DNA of 64,000 nucleotides from Methylophaga sp. (GTDB lineage: Bacteria > Pseudomonadota > Gammaproteobacteria > Nitrosococcales > Methylophagaceae). The notes under the pieces are model-generated. The model was not told where the DNA came from and searched no databases. It saw nothing but the letters and a program-made list of their open reading frames with translations. The stretch lies in the NCBI RefSeq assembly GCF_030651745.1, contig NZ_JAUSCC010000122.1, forward strand, positions 1 through 64,000, written 5' to 3'. The position numbers and the translations under genes are program-made. Each line of letters opens with the position of its first letter. The stretch's first letter is position 1. Below, in pieces: positions 7,857-17,585 of this stretch.

Positions 7857-8294
7857 TTAACCGTAGTAGTCTTCACCGCTACCGTAATCACCCGGATTGT
7901 AATCCATATCGTTATGGCCACCAGCTGGTGGTGGCATATCTCCTGCAGATGAGCCTGCATTCGATTTGCTGTCCAACATGGTCATTTCAGATGCGACAAT
8001 TTCAGTGGTATAAACATCATTACCACCTTTATCTTGCCATTTACGCGTCTGAATACGCCCTTCGATATAGACCTGTGCGCCTTTCTTCAGGTACTGCTGT
8101 GCAATTTCACCTAACTTATTACGCAGAATTACCCGATGCCATTCCGTTCTTTCCTGTCGTTCGCCTGTTTGTTTGTCTCTCCAGGACTCAGAGGTTGCAA
8201 TTCGCAGATTGCAGATACTGCCACCTGTTGGAAATGCACGAGACTCCGGATCAACACCCAGACGACCAACTAAAATCACTTTATTGACTGACAT
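7857..8294 (-). CDS. ssb: single-stranded DNA-binding protein
   Basis: This 145-aa protein has a full OB fold: [49 protein letters not shown] and a TTEIVAS strand. The C-terminal tail is Gly/Pro/Asp-rich and ends GSGEDYYG rather than the canonical acidic DDDIPF tip that docks partner proteins. The tip is still acidic-aromatic, so partner binding may be altered. ATG 8294 follows TAGGAG. A structured leader (8307-8448) ends right at this ribosome-binding site. The gene is coupled to the downstream annealing protein. Confidence 0.93.
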   Translation of the reverse strand: MSVNKVILVGRLGVDPESRAFPTGGSICNLRIATSESWRDKQTGERQERTEWHRVILRNKLGEIAQQYLKKGAQVYIEGRIQTRKWQDKGGNDVYTTEIVASEMTMLDSKSNAGSSAGDMPPPAGGHNDMDYNPGDYGSGEDYYG

Positions 8295-8306
8295 AAACTT
8301 CTCCTA

Positions 8307-8448
8307 AAAAGGGTTTCCTACACTCCCATTGAGGGCAGGACTTGAATTACAGTGTTCAACCTTGGTCAAACACCCATGAGAGCAGTAATTAACGCTACTG
8401 CTTAACGTTTCAGCCTGAATAACAAGTATTCAGCGCAGAAACCCTTTT
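8307..8448 (-). promoter_or_regulatory. multibranched structured leader of ssb
   Basis: AAAAGGGTTTC (8307-8317) pairs perfectly with GAAACCCTTTT (8438-8448), closing a domain of about 140 nt. Inside are CTGAATA/TATTCAG (8415-8433), AGCAGTA/TACTGCT (8381-8402) and TTGAA/TTCAA (8342-8359). On the minus strand the closing helix ends next to the ssb Shine-Dalgarno sequence (8302-8306). This could mask or expose ssb translation, or form a promoter in single-stranded DNA. Confidence 0.55.
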
Positions 8449-8476
8449 CTTAGTCGCACTGATTAACAATGCATCT

Positions 8477-8508
8477 AAAAAAAGAGTCGCCGCAAGGGCA
8501 ACTCTTTA
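8477..8508 (-). terminator. rho-independent terminator
   Basis: AAAGAGT-GCC (8481-8491) pairs with GGC-ACTCTTT (8497-8507), followed on the minus strand by a T run. It ends the 8515-9321 transcript, so ssb has its own promoter in the 8295-8476 leader. Confidence 0.75.
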
Positions 8509-8514
8509 GGACTC

Positions 8515-9321
8515 TCAGCCAACCTCCAATACATGTGAAAAACTACGTTCATTGGATGACTTATTGCTATTTAACGACACTACATTTACATACGGCATAA
8601 CATTAATGCGTTTGTCCATGTAGAAGTGAGTTTCATAACGGCTCAACAACACGTAAGCGATATACGCGCTCAAATTGTCGAGTCGATACTCAGTCATGCC
8701 TGTCATAGAGGTTTGGGGTTCGAGCAATGCCTTCAGCTTGATGGCAAGTCGTGATAAATCCTTCACCATATCTGCTGAGAGCAAAGCACATAGCCCATCC
8801 AATATTTCAGGGTTATGACCTTCCAGCCAGATACTGACAGGACGTTTACGACCTTCAACCATTGGCTCTGAGATCTTGATGGTGAAAACCGTTTGCGTGT
8901 ACGGATTTAAGACATCCACACTCCAGATATCTCCCTTATGCTGCTGACGCAGTTCGGGAGTATCCGTCATCATAAAATCACCTCTATACAGAAGTAGTTT
9001 TGCAATGGCGCTTACTTGGCCTTTCATCATCTGCTTTTCACCCGTAGGTGGAAAAGCCATTCTGAAACCGATGCCGGCAACACCCGCCAGCATGTTCAGT
9101 TTTTCCTGTACTTTGTCTGGCATCTCTTGCTGAAGGTCGAGTGTTAGCACCTTCGCAAACAGCGCCAAATCGTCATTAGTCTTGCCATCGCTTGCCATAA
9201 ACCAAACTTGAGTTGGCGTATTGTTTTGCTCTGTCAAAAATAGACGACACGGCTCAGCACTCGGAATATCGAATGTCCAAGCATCTTTACCTAAAGCGGG
9301 AAAATCTTCGTGATTGCTCAT
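8515..9321 (-). CDS. hypothetical plasmid protein (268 aa)
   Basis: I place the start at ATG 9321 (MSNHEDFPALGKDAW) because AAAGGAG lies 7 nt upstream; the open frame continues to 9384 without a site. The protein is alpha/beta without signal peptide or membrane segments, and no domain is recognised. It lies upstream of ssb and downstream of the hairpin-dense block at 9346-9716, and has its own terminator. A role in plasmid DNA metabolism is inferred only from the neighbours. Confidence 0.65.
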   Translation of the reverse strand: MSNHEDFPALGKDAWTFDIPSAEPCRLFLTEQNNTPTQVWFMASDGKTNDDLALFAKVLTLDLQQEMPDKVQEKLNMLAGVAGIGFRMAFPPTGEKQMMKGQVSAIAKLLLYRGDFMMTDTPELRQQHKGDIWSVDVLNPYTQTVFTIKISEPMVEGRKRPVSIWLEGHNPEILDGLCALLSADMVKDLSRLAIKLKALLEPQTSMTGMTEYRLDNLSAYIAYVLLSRYETHFYMDKRINVMPYVNVVSLNSNKSSNERSFSHVLEVG

Positions 9322-9345
9322 TTGACGCTCCTTTAAAACAAAAAA

Positions 9346-9716
9346 GGGGCCAAATGACATTATCCGCCCAGGGCCGATATTCATCTGACCCCGAGGGTAG
9401 TGTTGTGAGCAGTTTAGATCACAACGATTGAGTGTCGGTTAGTGCCGACGTTCACTTCACAAGCAACATGAAAATTGCTTGAAAAAACCTTATGGCAAAA
9501 TCATCCCGCAGGAAGGCTTTGCGATAAGGCCTAAACTTTCTTAAAAAACTATTGGGAACTACATTTCAAATGTCTGTCCTCCGTAGAAGACAGACTCTTT
9601 TGTGAAATACTTTGAGGAGTATTGATACATCCGTAGACATATCTAATTGAGAGCAGAAAGTTCGTTCTGCTAGCGATTCAGTCTGCAAATAATTACAGAC
9701 GAGAATGGTTTCATTC
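9346..9716 (-). ncRNA. chain of about ten hairpins (candidate structured RNA or ssDNA promoter)
   Basis: Non-coding DNA filled with consecutive inverted repeats: 9346-9357/9381-9392 (two mismatches), GTTGTGA 9402/TCACAAC 9419, GTCGG 9434/CCGAC 9445, CAAGCAA 9460/TTGCTTG 9475, a 12-bp stem 9488-9499/9518-9529 with one mismatch, GTCTGTC 9572/GACAGAC 9589, AATACT 9606/AGTATT 9618, AGCAGAA 9652/TTCTGCT 9665, GTCTG 9681/CAGAC 9696 and GAATG 9703/CATTC 9712. CCGTAGA occurs twice (9581 and 9631), once in a loop. No known RNA class is recognised and the transcribed strand is uncertain. Confidence 0.5.
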
Positions 9717-9751
9717 TGGAGGAGTGTTTTTCAGTTGTCAAGCAGTAGATA

Positions 9752-10165
9752 TTATTCGCGTCTGCGACTTGGCTCACCTGCTTGAACAACTCTTGGCCAC
9801 CGGGCATGAATTTGATTATCTTCTAATTCTGGCTCTAGCGTCACGACATACACTCGTCGTTCATTGCTGTTCATTGCTCTTGCCACCAACCCCTGTATAA
9901 ACTGCCCTTTTTGCAAGTCATACCAATGCCCATGACCTTCAAAGTCTTTCTCCATAAAGCTTAACGCCGGTATTTTTACGGGAATGGGGTGATATTTCTC
10001 CCAAATGCCGCCATAGATCGATTCCAGTTTTGCCCAGCCGGTAGCGGGTAGCACTCCCTCCTGATTAAGCCTTCTTCCCCAGGGCAGTAAAACCACTTCA
10101 CCATTTCTCAGAACGGGCAGGACGGCTTTAGGATTCGCAAAGTACATCCGCATAGTCTCGTTCAT
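9752..10165 (-). CDS. hypothetical protein (137 aa)
   Basis: A basic, Trp- and Pro-rich 137-aa protein starting MNETMRMYFANPKAVLPV. Motifs such as EVVLLPWGRRL and GWAKLESI resemble the SOS-response-associated peptidase (SRAP/YedK) style of short plasmid proteins, but the catalytic N-terminal Cys is absent, so I do not assign that family. It stands alone on the minus strand between hsdR and the hairpin block. Nothing is recognised in the 298 bp upstream (10166-10463). Confidence 0.55.
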   Translation of the reverse strand: MNETMRMYFANPKAVLPVLRNGEVVLLPWGRRLNQEGVLPATGWAKLESIYGGIWEKYHPIPVKIPALSFMEKDFEGHGHWYDLQKGQFIQGLVARAMNSNERRVYVVTLEPELEDNQIHARWPRVVQAGEPSRRRE

Positions 10166-10463
10166 GAACTAGCTGATCTGCATCCAACATCTAGTCCAAC
10201 TTTAACTTAGTAATGCCCGTAGTTTTTGAATCAATTTGTCGGATGGTAGCGGCATCGATTGGTTTGAATATCAAGCGGCATGGAGGTTAAAGACAGTCCC
10301 TCGATTTTTGTATTGTGAAATTATTGTTGTCTACTCCACCATATTGCTTACCAGAATAAATGAGCAATATGCCTGACAAAAAAGATGAAAAAACCATAGT
10401 TCCATCCATGAACCAATCCCCCGCCATCTATAAATCTTAATTATGATTTCATTAGCTTCTTAG

Positions 10464-13400
10464 CTAAACTTTGCCACCTACGCCTTTAAACTTTTCAACA
10501 AACGCGGCGATCTTCTGAAATACACTTTGCTTCTTGGTGAGGTACTGCGGATTCAGCGGACTCATTTTTGGGAGAATGGTATTCAGCTCAGTTCCATTAT
10601 CGCTGGCGTACTCGCGTTTGAGTGATGTGGTGATGTAGCGCTTGGCTGCTTCTATGTTCAGGCTCTCCTGGTTTATAAGCTCATCAGCCTCCCGCTGCTG
10701 CTCTGCTTGGGCAAAAGCAAAGAAGGCTTCAATTACGCCAGACTTATCACCCAGCTCATCGAGGTTGGTCTGATTGATAAAATCGACCACAAGGCTCTCT
10801 TTAGCGCGATTACCAAGACTGGCTCTTATCACCCGTCGCACTTCTTCAACCAGTTCAGCTTTGCTTGTGGTTTTCTTGTTGTGCTCGAAGATGAGTTCCA
10901 GAATATAGTCGAGATTAATTTCCTGAGATTTAAGCAGGTCGATCTCAAACACCACGTCATCCCAGTCAATCTTAGACTTGGATTGCTCTTCCCCTGCCTT
11001 CTCACGGCGCAGCCAGTCTCGTATATCGTTGTAGGTTGATCGGTAATCCTGGACTTTACGCTCAGCCGGCATTCTGATGGTCTGCAGCGCGGCAAAATCC
11101 TCATCATTAAGGTAATGCTCAGCCTTAAATGCTACGACCGCTTGTGGATCGCTTATGTCTACATCTTGCAACGCTTTCAGGCTGGCAAACTCATCATAGT
11201 TTTGCAGGATGTTTTCAACGCGCAGATATTCACCAAAGAGTTTGGCAAATTCTTTTTTGTCGGCCTCTTTTTCAATGTTGGCTGGGTCTGGAAACTTCTG
11301 CTCCAAGTCATGCACCACATCCATAAAGCCGCGTCGGGCCTCACCGGTGACGGCGTCGGTAAACCCTTCCATGTATTCTGTGTAGCTTTTCTCCAGTACT
11401 ACGTTTTTGGTGTTGCTATTACCAAATAACGTAATGGCATCCACGGTGGCTTTTTCCAAATCGCGGAATGTGACGATATTGCCAAAGGTCTTGGTCGCAT
11501 CATAAATGCGGTTAGTGCGCGAGAAGGCTTGCATCAGGCCGTGATAGCGCAGGTTTTTATCAACAAACAAGGTATTAAGTGTCGGCGCATCAAAGCCAGT
11601 TAGGAACATGCCCACGACAATCAACAGGTCGATTTCTTTATCCTTAACCCGTTTGGCCAAGTCACGGTAATAGTTTTGAAAGCCATTGCTGTCTACGCTG
11701 AAGCTGGTTTTGAAATAAGCGTTATAGTCAGCTATTGCCGCGTTTAAAAACTCTTTGGCGCTGCTGTTCATAGCTGAGACATCAAAGCTCTCATCAGGTA
11801 TGGCGCCCACCATATTCTGCTCCTCGTTGGCTGCAAACGAGAAGATAGTGGCGATTTTCAGTGGTTTCTCACTGTCTTTCTGAAGATTATTCAGGGACTC
11901 ATAGTAGAGCTTGGCAGCTTCAACACTGCTCACCGCAAACATGGCATTAAAGCCCTTGGCACCAGGTTGCAGTCGATGAGTTTTCTGGCGATAGTTTTTC
12001 AGAATATATTCAGAAATTTCACGAATTCGCTCAGGGTGTTGCAAGGCTTCCCTGTTTTCTGCAGCATTGAGTTTTTGTTCATCCTGCTCAGTTTCAATGG
12101 CCTTAAACTTCACTCGGACATCGTTGTAGTCCACCTTGAATTTGAGCACTTTTTCATCTCGGATAGCATCAGTGATGACGTAAGAATGTAATTCCTTGCC
12201 AAAGACACTGGCGGTCGTTTCAGAACCGGATGCGTTCTCAGGGAAGATAGGCGTACCAGTAAAACCAAACTGATAATACTTTTTGAATTTCTTTTTTAGA
12301 TTTTTCTGGGCTTCTCCGAACTGACTGCGATGACATTCATCGAATATAAACACTACCTGTTTGTTATATACGGGCAGGTCGCCCTCGCTTTTCATCAGAT
12401 TGTTCAGTTTCTGAATGGTGGTGACGATGATTTTGTTGTCATCTTTGTCTAAGTTTCGCTTTAAACCTGCAGTGCTGTCAGAGCCATTGACGCTATCAGG
12501 TGAAAAGCGCTGGTACTCCTTCATGGTTTGATAATCAAGGTCTTTGCGATCTACAACAAAAAACACCTTGTCGATAAAGGGAAGTTCTTTAGCCAGACGC
12601 GCTGCTTTGAAGCTGGTCAGGGTTTTGCCAGAGCCCGTGGTATGCCAGATAAAACCGCCACTTTCAGGCTCACTCCATTTTTTGGCTTCAAACGAGCTGT
12701 TTATCTTCCACAAGATCCGCTCAGTGGCCGCGATTTGATACGGACGCATGACAAGCAGCGTATCGCTGGTATCAAATACTGAATAATGCAACAGCACCTT
12801 TAGCAGCACGTTTTTCTGGAAGAAAGTGGCGGTGAAGTCTTTGAGGTCCTTAATCAGGCTGTTATCAGATTTTGCCCAATTCATGGTGAAATCGAAGCTG
12901 TTTTTGTTGCGCTGGGTGGTGTTGGCGAAATAGCGGGTGTCGGTGCCATTGGAAATCACAAACAGCTGCAGGTACTTATACAGTGAATTATCACTGTTAA
13001 AGCTCTCTTTGCTATAACGATGCACCTGATTAAAGGCTTCACGTATCGCCACACCGCGTTTTTTCAGTTCAATCTGTACCAGTGGCAGGCCATTGACCAG
13101 AATAGTGACATCGTATCGGTTGGCGTGACTGCCAACTTGCTCGAATTGCTTGATAACCTGCACTTTATTTCGCGCCACATTCTTTTTGTCGAGCAGGTAG
13201 ATATTTTGAATACGACCATCATCAAACGTGAAGTCGTGGATGTAGTCATCATGAATTTTGCGGGTTTTGTCGGTGATACCGTCACTGGGTTTATCAAGAA
13301 AGGTTTCGACAAAGCGCAACCATTCACCGCTTGAAAAGGTGACGTTATTGAGCGTTTGTATTTGCTCGCGAACATTGGCCAGCATGGTCTCAGGATTGGT

Positions 13401-13562
13401 CAGCTTTGGCAGGTATTCATAGCCTTGATTGACCAAATCCTGAATCAGCTCACGCTCTAAGTCACCTTCGCTTTGGTAGCTTTCAACCGCATCCCATTCC
13501 CTGGTGTATTTTTCGAGTACGATGAAATTCTTTGACTCGGCGATGGTTTTATATTCGCTCAT
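10464..13562 (-). CDS. hsdR: type I restriction endonuclease R subunit
   Basis: The protein is 1032 aa, the usual size for type IC HsdR. It has an N-terminal PD-(D/E)XK nuclease region ([20 protein letters not shown]), then a helicase motor with Walker A HTTGSGKT (about residue 307) and a DECH box (about residue 407) followed by FGFTGTPI, and a helical C-terminal domain that binds the methylase. It cuts unmodified DNA after ATP-driven translocation. ATG 13562 has GAGGAAG upstream and lies 7 bp after the RhuM-Fic gene, so the hsd genes and the intervening genes are probably co-transcribed. Confidence 0.95.
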   Translation of the reverse strand: MSEYKTIAESKNFIVLEKYTREWDAVESYQSEGDLERELIQDLVNQGYEYLPKLTNPETMLANVREQIQTLNNVTFSSGEWLRFVETFLDKPSDGITDKTRKIHDDYIHDFTFDDGRIQNIYLLDKKNVARNKVQVIKQFEQVGSHANRYDVTILVNGLPLVQIELKKRGVAIREAFNQVHRYSKESFNSDNSLYKYLQLFVISNGTDTRYFANTTQRNKNSFDFTMNWAKSDNSLIKDLKDFTATFFQKNVLLKVLLHYSVFDTSDTLLVMRPYQIAATERILWKINSSFEAKKWSEPESGGFIWHTTGSGKTLTSFKAARLAKELPFIDKVFFVVDRKDLDYQTMKEYQRFSPDSVNGSDSTAGLKRNLDKDDNKIIVTTIQKLNNLMKSEGDLPVYNKQVVFIFDECHRSQFGEAQKNLKKKFKKYYQFGFTGTPIFPENASGSETTASVFGKELHSYVITDAIRDEKVLKFKVDYNDVRVKFKAIETEQDEQKLNAAENREALQHPERIREISEYILKNYRQKTHRLQPGAKGFNAMFAVSSVEAAKLYYESLNNLQKDSEKPLKIATIFSFAANEEQNMVGAIPDESFDVSAMNSSAKEFLNAAIADYNAYFKTSFSVDSNGFQNYYRDLAKRVKDKEIDLLIVVGMFLTGFDAPTLNTLFVDKNLRYHGLMQAFSRTNRIYDATKTFGNIVTFRDLEKATVDAITLFGNSNTKNVVLEKSYTEYMEGFTDAVTGEARRGFMDVVHDLEQKFPDPANIEKEADKKEFAKLFGEYLRVENILQNYDEFASLKALQDVDISDPQAVVAFKAEHYLNDEDFAALQTIRMPAERKVQDYRSTYNDIRDWLRREKAGEEQSKSKIDWDDVVFEIDLLKSQEINLDYILELIFEHNKKTTSKAELVEEVRRVIRASLGNRAKESLVVDFINQTNLDELGDKSGVIEAFFAFAQAEQQREADELINQESLNIEAAKRYITTSLKREYASDNGTELNTILPKMSPLNPQYLTKKQSVFQKIAAFVEKFKGVGGKV

Positions 13563-13569
13563 GTCTTCC

Positions 13570-14559
13570 TCAGTTATCCGTTTTTAGCAGAATAAAATGC
13601 TCAATCAGCCTAATCATCAGCTCTTTCTGAACCGGTTGGCTTTCCGCCACTAGCAAGGCCAGTGCTACCAGCGTGTTGTCATTAATCAATTCTTCAACTG
13701 GCTTGGCTAGCAGATGCTGGTTAATTCGCAAATACCACAAAAACAAAAAAGAACCGCTGCGTTTATTACCGTCGGCCAAAGGGTGATTCTTAATCACAAA
13801 GTAAAGCAAATGAGCAGCACGACTCGCGACATTAGGGTAAAACAGATTGTCACCAAAACCTTGCTCGATGGTAGCCAGCGCTGAAGCTAGGCCTTCTCCT
13901 CGGAGCTGGCCGAAGAGTTCAGTGGCTTCGCCCTTAGCAATTAGCGTTCTCTTGAGCTGACCAATAGCGGCCAATGCGTCATCCAGCATCAGCGCATGCA
14001 TATCGCCTTGTTTGTTGGATAGTGCTTGCAGACTTTGTTCATCGTAACCCTGCAACAGGCTCCAACTGCGCGCATAATCGTTAATGACAGCCAGCACAGC
14101 TTCGCCCTCATCACTCACTAACTGTTGGTTTGCAAGGGTACGAGAAAGCAGAGCAATCGCTTGTTCAAACTCAACGCCCCGTTCTTGCAATCGGCGCTGG
14201 TTAAGCGTGTAACCTTCAACAAGATGTTGCTTTAACGTGCGTGTAGCCCATTGCCGGAATTGCGTTGCACGCGCTGAGTTCACACGATAACCCACGGAAA
14301 TAATGGCATCGAGATTGTAGAGCTTGGTTTTGTATTTTTGCCCGTGATCTGCCATATGTTCCAAAATGGAACATGTGTCTTTTTCAGCCAATTCAGCGGC
14401 TTTGTAGATGTTGCTTAAATGCTTTGTAATCGCTGGCCGTTTTGTACCAAACAATTCAGCCATTTGCGCCTGTGAAAGCCAAACCGTTTCGTTCTCAAGC
14501 GCAACGTTCAGCTCAAGCTTCCCGTCATCGGTTTGGTAAATCTCAATATTGCTGGTCAA
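13570..14559 (-). CDS. rhuM: RhuM-Fic/Doc family protein
   Basis: This 329-aa protein has an N-terminal RhuM-type domain ([22 protein letters not shown], a winged-helix-like start) and a C-terminal Fic/Doc domain with the HPLADGNKR motif. Fic enzymes transfer AMP or phosphate to target proteins; RhuM-Fic fusions are common inside type I restriction operons, but their job there is not settled. The start is TTG 14559, chosen because AGGAG lies 6 nt upstream. It overlaps a 59-aa ORF. An antitoxin is not evident, so it may be a stand-alone, self-inhibited enzyme. Confidence 0.85.
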   Translation of the reverse strand: MTSNIEIYQTDDGKLELNVALENETVWLSQAQMAELFGTKRPAITKHLSNIYKAAELAEKDTCSILEHMADHGQKYKTKLYNLDAIISVGYRVNSARATQFRQWATRTLKQHLVEGYTLNQRRLQERGVEFEQAIALLSRTLANQQLVSDEGEAVLAVINDYARSWSLLQGYDEQSLQALSNKQGDMHALMLDDALAAIGQLKRTLIAKGEATELFGQLRGEGLASALATIEQGFGDNLFYPNVASRAAHLLYFVIKNHPLADGNKRSGSFLFLWYLRINQHLLAKPVEELINDNTLVALALLVAESQPVQKELMIRLIEHFILLKTDN

Positions 14560-14722
14560 CGGAAACTCCTTTTCCTTGAATGTGATTAAATCGACTAACG
14601 ATTTGAACTGGTAAGCAATCCTTAGAAGTTGCAGTTAGCAACCAGTTTTCTGTACGGCTAAGATCCTCAATCGCTTGGTAAGCAAAGTGTAATCGGGTCA
14701 CTTTACCTTGCGACATCAACAT
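14543..14722 (-). CDS. small ORF (59 aa) between hsdS and rhuM
   Basis: ATG 14722 begins 1 nt after the hsdS stop codon and the frame runs to TGA 14543, overlapping the rhuM start by 17 bp. The product begins MLMSQGKVTRLHFAYQAI and is predicted to be helical at first. The tight junction favours translational coupling to hsdS. No strong Shine-Dalgarno sequence is visible, so it could be a spurious frame; coding is plausible because it fills the only gap in the operon. Confidence 0.4.
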   Translation of the reverse strand: MLMSQGKVTRLHFAYQAIEDLSRTENWLLTATSKDCLPVQIVSRFNHIQGKGVSVDQQY

Positions 14723-14723
14723 A

Positions 14724-15974
14724 TCAAGCGGCCTGCTCGTCTGGTTTTTGAAAGCTTAACAATAAATCACGGTAATACTCGTACTGCTTTTGCCGCAACT
14801 CGATTTCGCGGGGCAGGCCTTCGGTGATGGAGTTGGTGAGGGCGTCGAACTTATCTAGGATGGATGCGATTCGCTTTTGTCTGGAAAGGGTAGGAATAGG
14901 TATTGGCAATGTCTTAATGATGTCTGCATTCAAGTTACTTACCGACCCACTATTGATTTTACTTGTCCAATAATTTTGCACTTTGTTTGATGATAGGTAA
15001 TGGTATAGGTAATCAGAATTAAGCTTTTGCCCGAAATCGCTAATTGAAGCCCATCCATCATGAATGGCTCCCTTTATACCAAGAATGTAGGGTCTTCCAA
15101 AACTCATTGAGTTGGACATAATAAAATCACCTTTATTCAAAATCCGTGACTTTTTCGCACCCTCAAGTGTGACCCGTTGTGCAGTGCCATTGACATACTT
15201 TGAGCCTGGGATAGTGTCACCTATCTTGATCCATGGCACGCCATCTTGCTCTTCAGTTATATACTTAGATATTGGCCTAGGTGATGCTCCTCGCTGAATT
15301 TTCGTCACATCCCCCAACGCCCTCCACTCAACCTCACCCTCCTCAAACGTCAACAACTTATCCCGATAGTAGTTATATTGTTTTTTTCGCATGCTAAGCT
15401 CGGCGGTCAGCTCGGCGGTCAGCTCGGTGAAGGTGTCCAGTATGCGAACGATTTCGGCTTGGATTTCTAGCGATTTTTTGGGGTTTTCTGGGCAGGGTAT
15501 CGGGATTTGGAATTCTTTTACCTTCGCATCCGATATTGCTGGGTATGCCGACCCGCTTTGATTCTCTTCAAGATAGTTTTTAAATTCACCTGACGAAATC
15601 AAATGCAAAATCCATTTTGGTAAAACTTCTTCCTTTTTTACACGTAAAACACAATATCCCGTGCTGGCAACCTCACCATTATATTCATCTCCGATCAAAC
15701 AATAGCGCATTTGAGTAGGGCGAGTGGTTGCAAAGATTACATCATCTTTTTTTACAAGCTTTTGAGCACGACTTGGAGCATTATTAGGAGCGATCACTGA
15801 TGTATCTGTAATTTGTTTTGTTTCAATACTTACAGAGGTTAGGTCGATATATTGATAACTTCGTATGGCGTCTCGCCACCTGATATTGCTGGTACGCAAG
15901 GTAACCTCGCTGATAGGCTTCCACTCAACCTCAATCCCATCCAGGAGTTTTTCCATAAAACTCATGCTGCTCAT
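14724..15974 (-). CDS. hsdS: type I restriction specificity subunit S
   Basis: This 416-aa protein has two target-recognition domains, each followed by a conserved helical spacer ending YNYYRDKLLTF (about residue 210) and YEYYRDLLLSF (C-terminus). The central spacer contains tandem TAEL repeats, the feature that in EcoR124-type (type IC) enzymes sets the spacing between the two half-sites. It lies 2 bp after hsdM, with GGAGG before ATG 15974. It directs both methylation and cleavage; the recognition sequence cannot be read from the protein by eye. Confidence 0.95.
   Translation of the reverse strand: MSSMSFMEKLLDGIEVEWKPISEVTLRTSNIRWRDAIRSYQYIDLTSVSIETKQITDTSVIAPNNAPSRAQKLVKKDDVIFATTRPTQMRYCLIGDEYNGEVASTGYCVLRVKKEEVLPKWILHLISSGEFKNYLEENQSGSAYPAISDAKVKEFQIPIPCPENPKKSLEIQAEIVRILDTFTELTAELTAELSMRKKQYNYYRDKLLTFEEGEVEWRALGDVTKIQRGASPRPISKYITEEQDGVPWIKIGDTIPGSKYVNGTAQRVTLEGAKKSRILNKGDFIMSNSMSFGRPYILGIKGAIHDGWASISDFGQKLNSDYLYHYLSSNKVQNYWTSKINSGSVSNLNADIIKTLPIPIPTLSRQKRIASILDKFDALTNSITEGLPREIELRQKQYEYYRDLLLSFQKPDEQAA
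15397..15420 (-). repeat. 12-bp tandem repeat encoding TAEL in hsdS
   Basis: AGCTCGGCGGTC occurs twice in tandem (15397-15408 and 15409-15420), followed by a partial third copy AGCTCGGT. On the coding strand it yields TELTAELTAEL. In EcoR124 relatives, a change from two to three such units lengthens the DNA spacer in the target. Confidence 0.85.
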
Positions 15975-15976
15975 CC

Positions 15977-17527
15977 TTAAGCCTCCCCACCTTCAATCTC
16001 AGCCACAATGGCATCAATATCCATTCGCAGCTGGTCGATTTTTTTGACGGTGGTTTTAAGCTCTGCATTAAGCGTTGTGATGTCGATGACTTCACGGGTA
16101 TCTAATGCTTCAACATAGCTGCTGACTGAGAGGTTGAAGTCGTTGGCAGCAATGTCTTCAAATGGCACTGACTTGGCCAGATGGTCAACATTTTCCTTGC
16201 TGTCGAACACGTCCATGATTTTCTGAATGTGCTCATCAGTGAGTGTGTTGTTATTGGTCTCTTTCTTAAACAAACCGCTGGCATCAATAAACTGCGTGGT
16301 GGTATCACTCTTATGTTTTGAGAGCACCAGAATCGTGACGGCGATGGTAGTGCCATAAAACAGATTTGGCGCCAGTGAGATAACCGTTTCGACATAGTTG
16401 TTATCCACCAGATACTTTCTGATTTTCTGCTCGGCACCACCACGATAGAAAATGCCGGGGAAACAGACAATCGCTGCACGACCTCTGCTGGAAAGATAAC
16501 TCAGTGCATGTAATACAAATGCAAAGTCGGCTTTGGATTTAGGCGCTAATACGCCAGCAGGGGCAAAGCGTTCATCATTAATCAGCGTGGGGTCATCTGA
16601 GCCAATCCATTTCACGCTATAAGGCGGATTGGAGACGATGGCATCAAACGGCTTATCTTCACCAAAGTGCGGATCAGTCAGGGTATTGCCCAGCATCATA
16701 TTGAACTTGTCATAGTTGATGTTGTGCAAAAACATATTCATCCGCGCCAGGTTATAAGTGGTGTGGTTGATTTCCTGACCGAAAAAGCCTTCTTCAATGA
16801 TGTGGGCATCAAAATGCTTTTTGGCTTGTAAAAGCAGTGAACCAGAACCCGCAGCTGGGTCATAAATCTTATTGACACTGGTTTGCTTATGCATGGCGAG
16901 CTGTGCAATCAACCTGGAAACATGCTGCGGGGTGAAAAACTCACCACCAGATTTACCGGCATTGGCTGCATAGTTTGAGATCAAGAACTCATACGCATCA
17001 CCAAACAAATCAATCTGACTGCCTTCAAAGTCACCAAAATCTAATGCCGCGACACCCTTGAGGACTGCTGCAAGACGGGTGTTTTTATCTTTAACAGTAT
17101 TACCCAGACGGTTACTGGTGGTATCAAAATCAGCAAACAGGCCTTTAATGTCCGGCTCGGACGGATAACCATTGGCAGAGGATTCAATCGCAGCAAAGAT
17201 ATTGGCCAAATCAGTATTCAAGCTTTCGTTTGTATTGGCACCTTTGGCGATATTGGCAAACAACTGGCTTGGATAGATGAAATAGCCTTTGGTCTTGATG
17301 GCATCGTCTTTGATGTCACCAGTAATGACCTCATCACCCAGCAAGGCATAATGCACGCTGTCATCGCCACCCTCAATGTAGCTGGCAAAGTTTTCGCTGA
17401 TAAAGCGATAAAACAACGTACCGAGCACATATTGCTTGAAGTCCCAGCCATCCACTGAGCCGCGAACATCATTGGCAATTTGCCAGATTTGTCTTTGGAG
17501 GGCGGCGCGTTGTTGGGTGCTTGTCAT
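15977..17527 (-). CDS. hsdM: type I restriction methyltransferase M subunit
   Basis: This 516-aa N6-adenine methyltransferase closely follows the EcoR124 pattern: an N-terminal helical domain ([20 protein letters not shown]), the AdoMet motif [16 protein letters not shown] (about residue 215) and the catalytic NPPY (about 300). It forms the M2S modification enzyme with HsdS. It is the first hsd gene, transcribed on the minus strand with hsdS, rhuM and hsdR following. A 219-aa gene lies 58 bp upstream in the same direction. Confidence 0.96.
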   Translation of the reverse strand: MTSTQQRAALQRQIWQIANDVRGSVDGWDFKQYVLGTLFYRFISENFASYIEGGDDSVHYALLGDEVITGDIKDDAIKTKGYFIYPSQLFANIAKGANTNESLNTDLANIFAAIESSANGYPSEPDIKGLFADFDTTSNRLGNTVKDKNTRLAAVLKGVAALDFGDFEGSQIDLFGDAYEFLISNYAANAGKSGGEFFTPQHVSRLIAQLAMHKQTSVNKIYDPAAGSGSLLLQAKKHFDAHIIEEGFFGQEINHTTYNLARMNMFLHNINYDKFNMMLGNTLTDPHFGEDKPFDAIVSNPPYSVKWIGSDDPTLINDERFAPAGVLAPKSKADFAFVLHALSYLSSRGRAAIVCFPGIFYRGGAEQKIRKYLVDNNYVETVISLAPNLFYGTTIAVTILVLSKHKSDTTTQFIDASGLFKKETNNNTLTDEHIQKIMDVFDSKENVDHLAKSVPFEDIAANDFNLSVSSYVEALDTREVIDITTLNAELKTTVKKIDQLRMDIDAIVAEIEGGEA

Positions 17528-17585
17528 ACTGTTTTCCTGTTGTAATGTAATTAATACGTTATTTTTGTTGTTGTTTAGTCTTTAC

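Noticed and set aside
7844..8287. Plus-strand open frame opposite ssb
   Set aside because: It mirrors the codon pattern of ssb, has no ribosome-binding site and no recognisable product.
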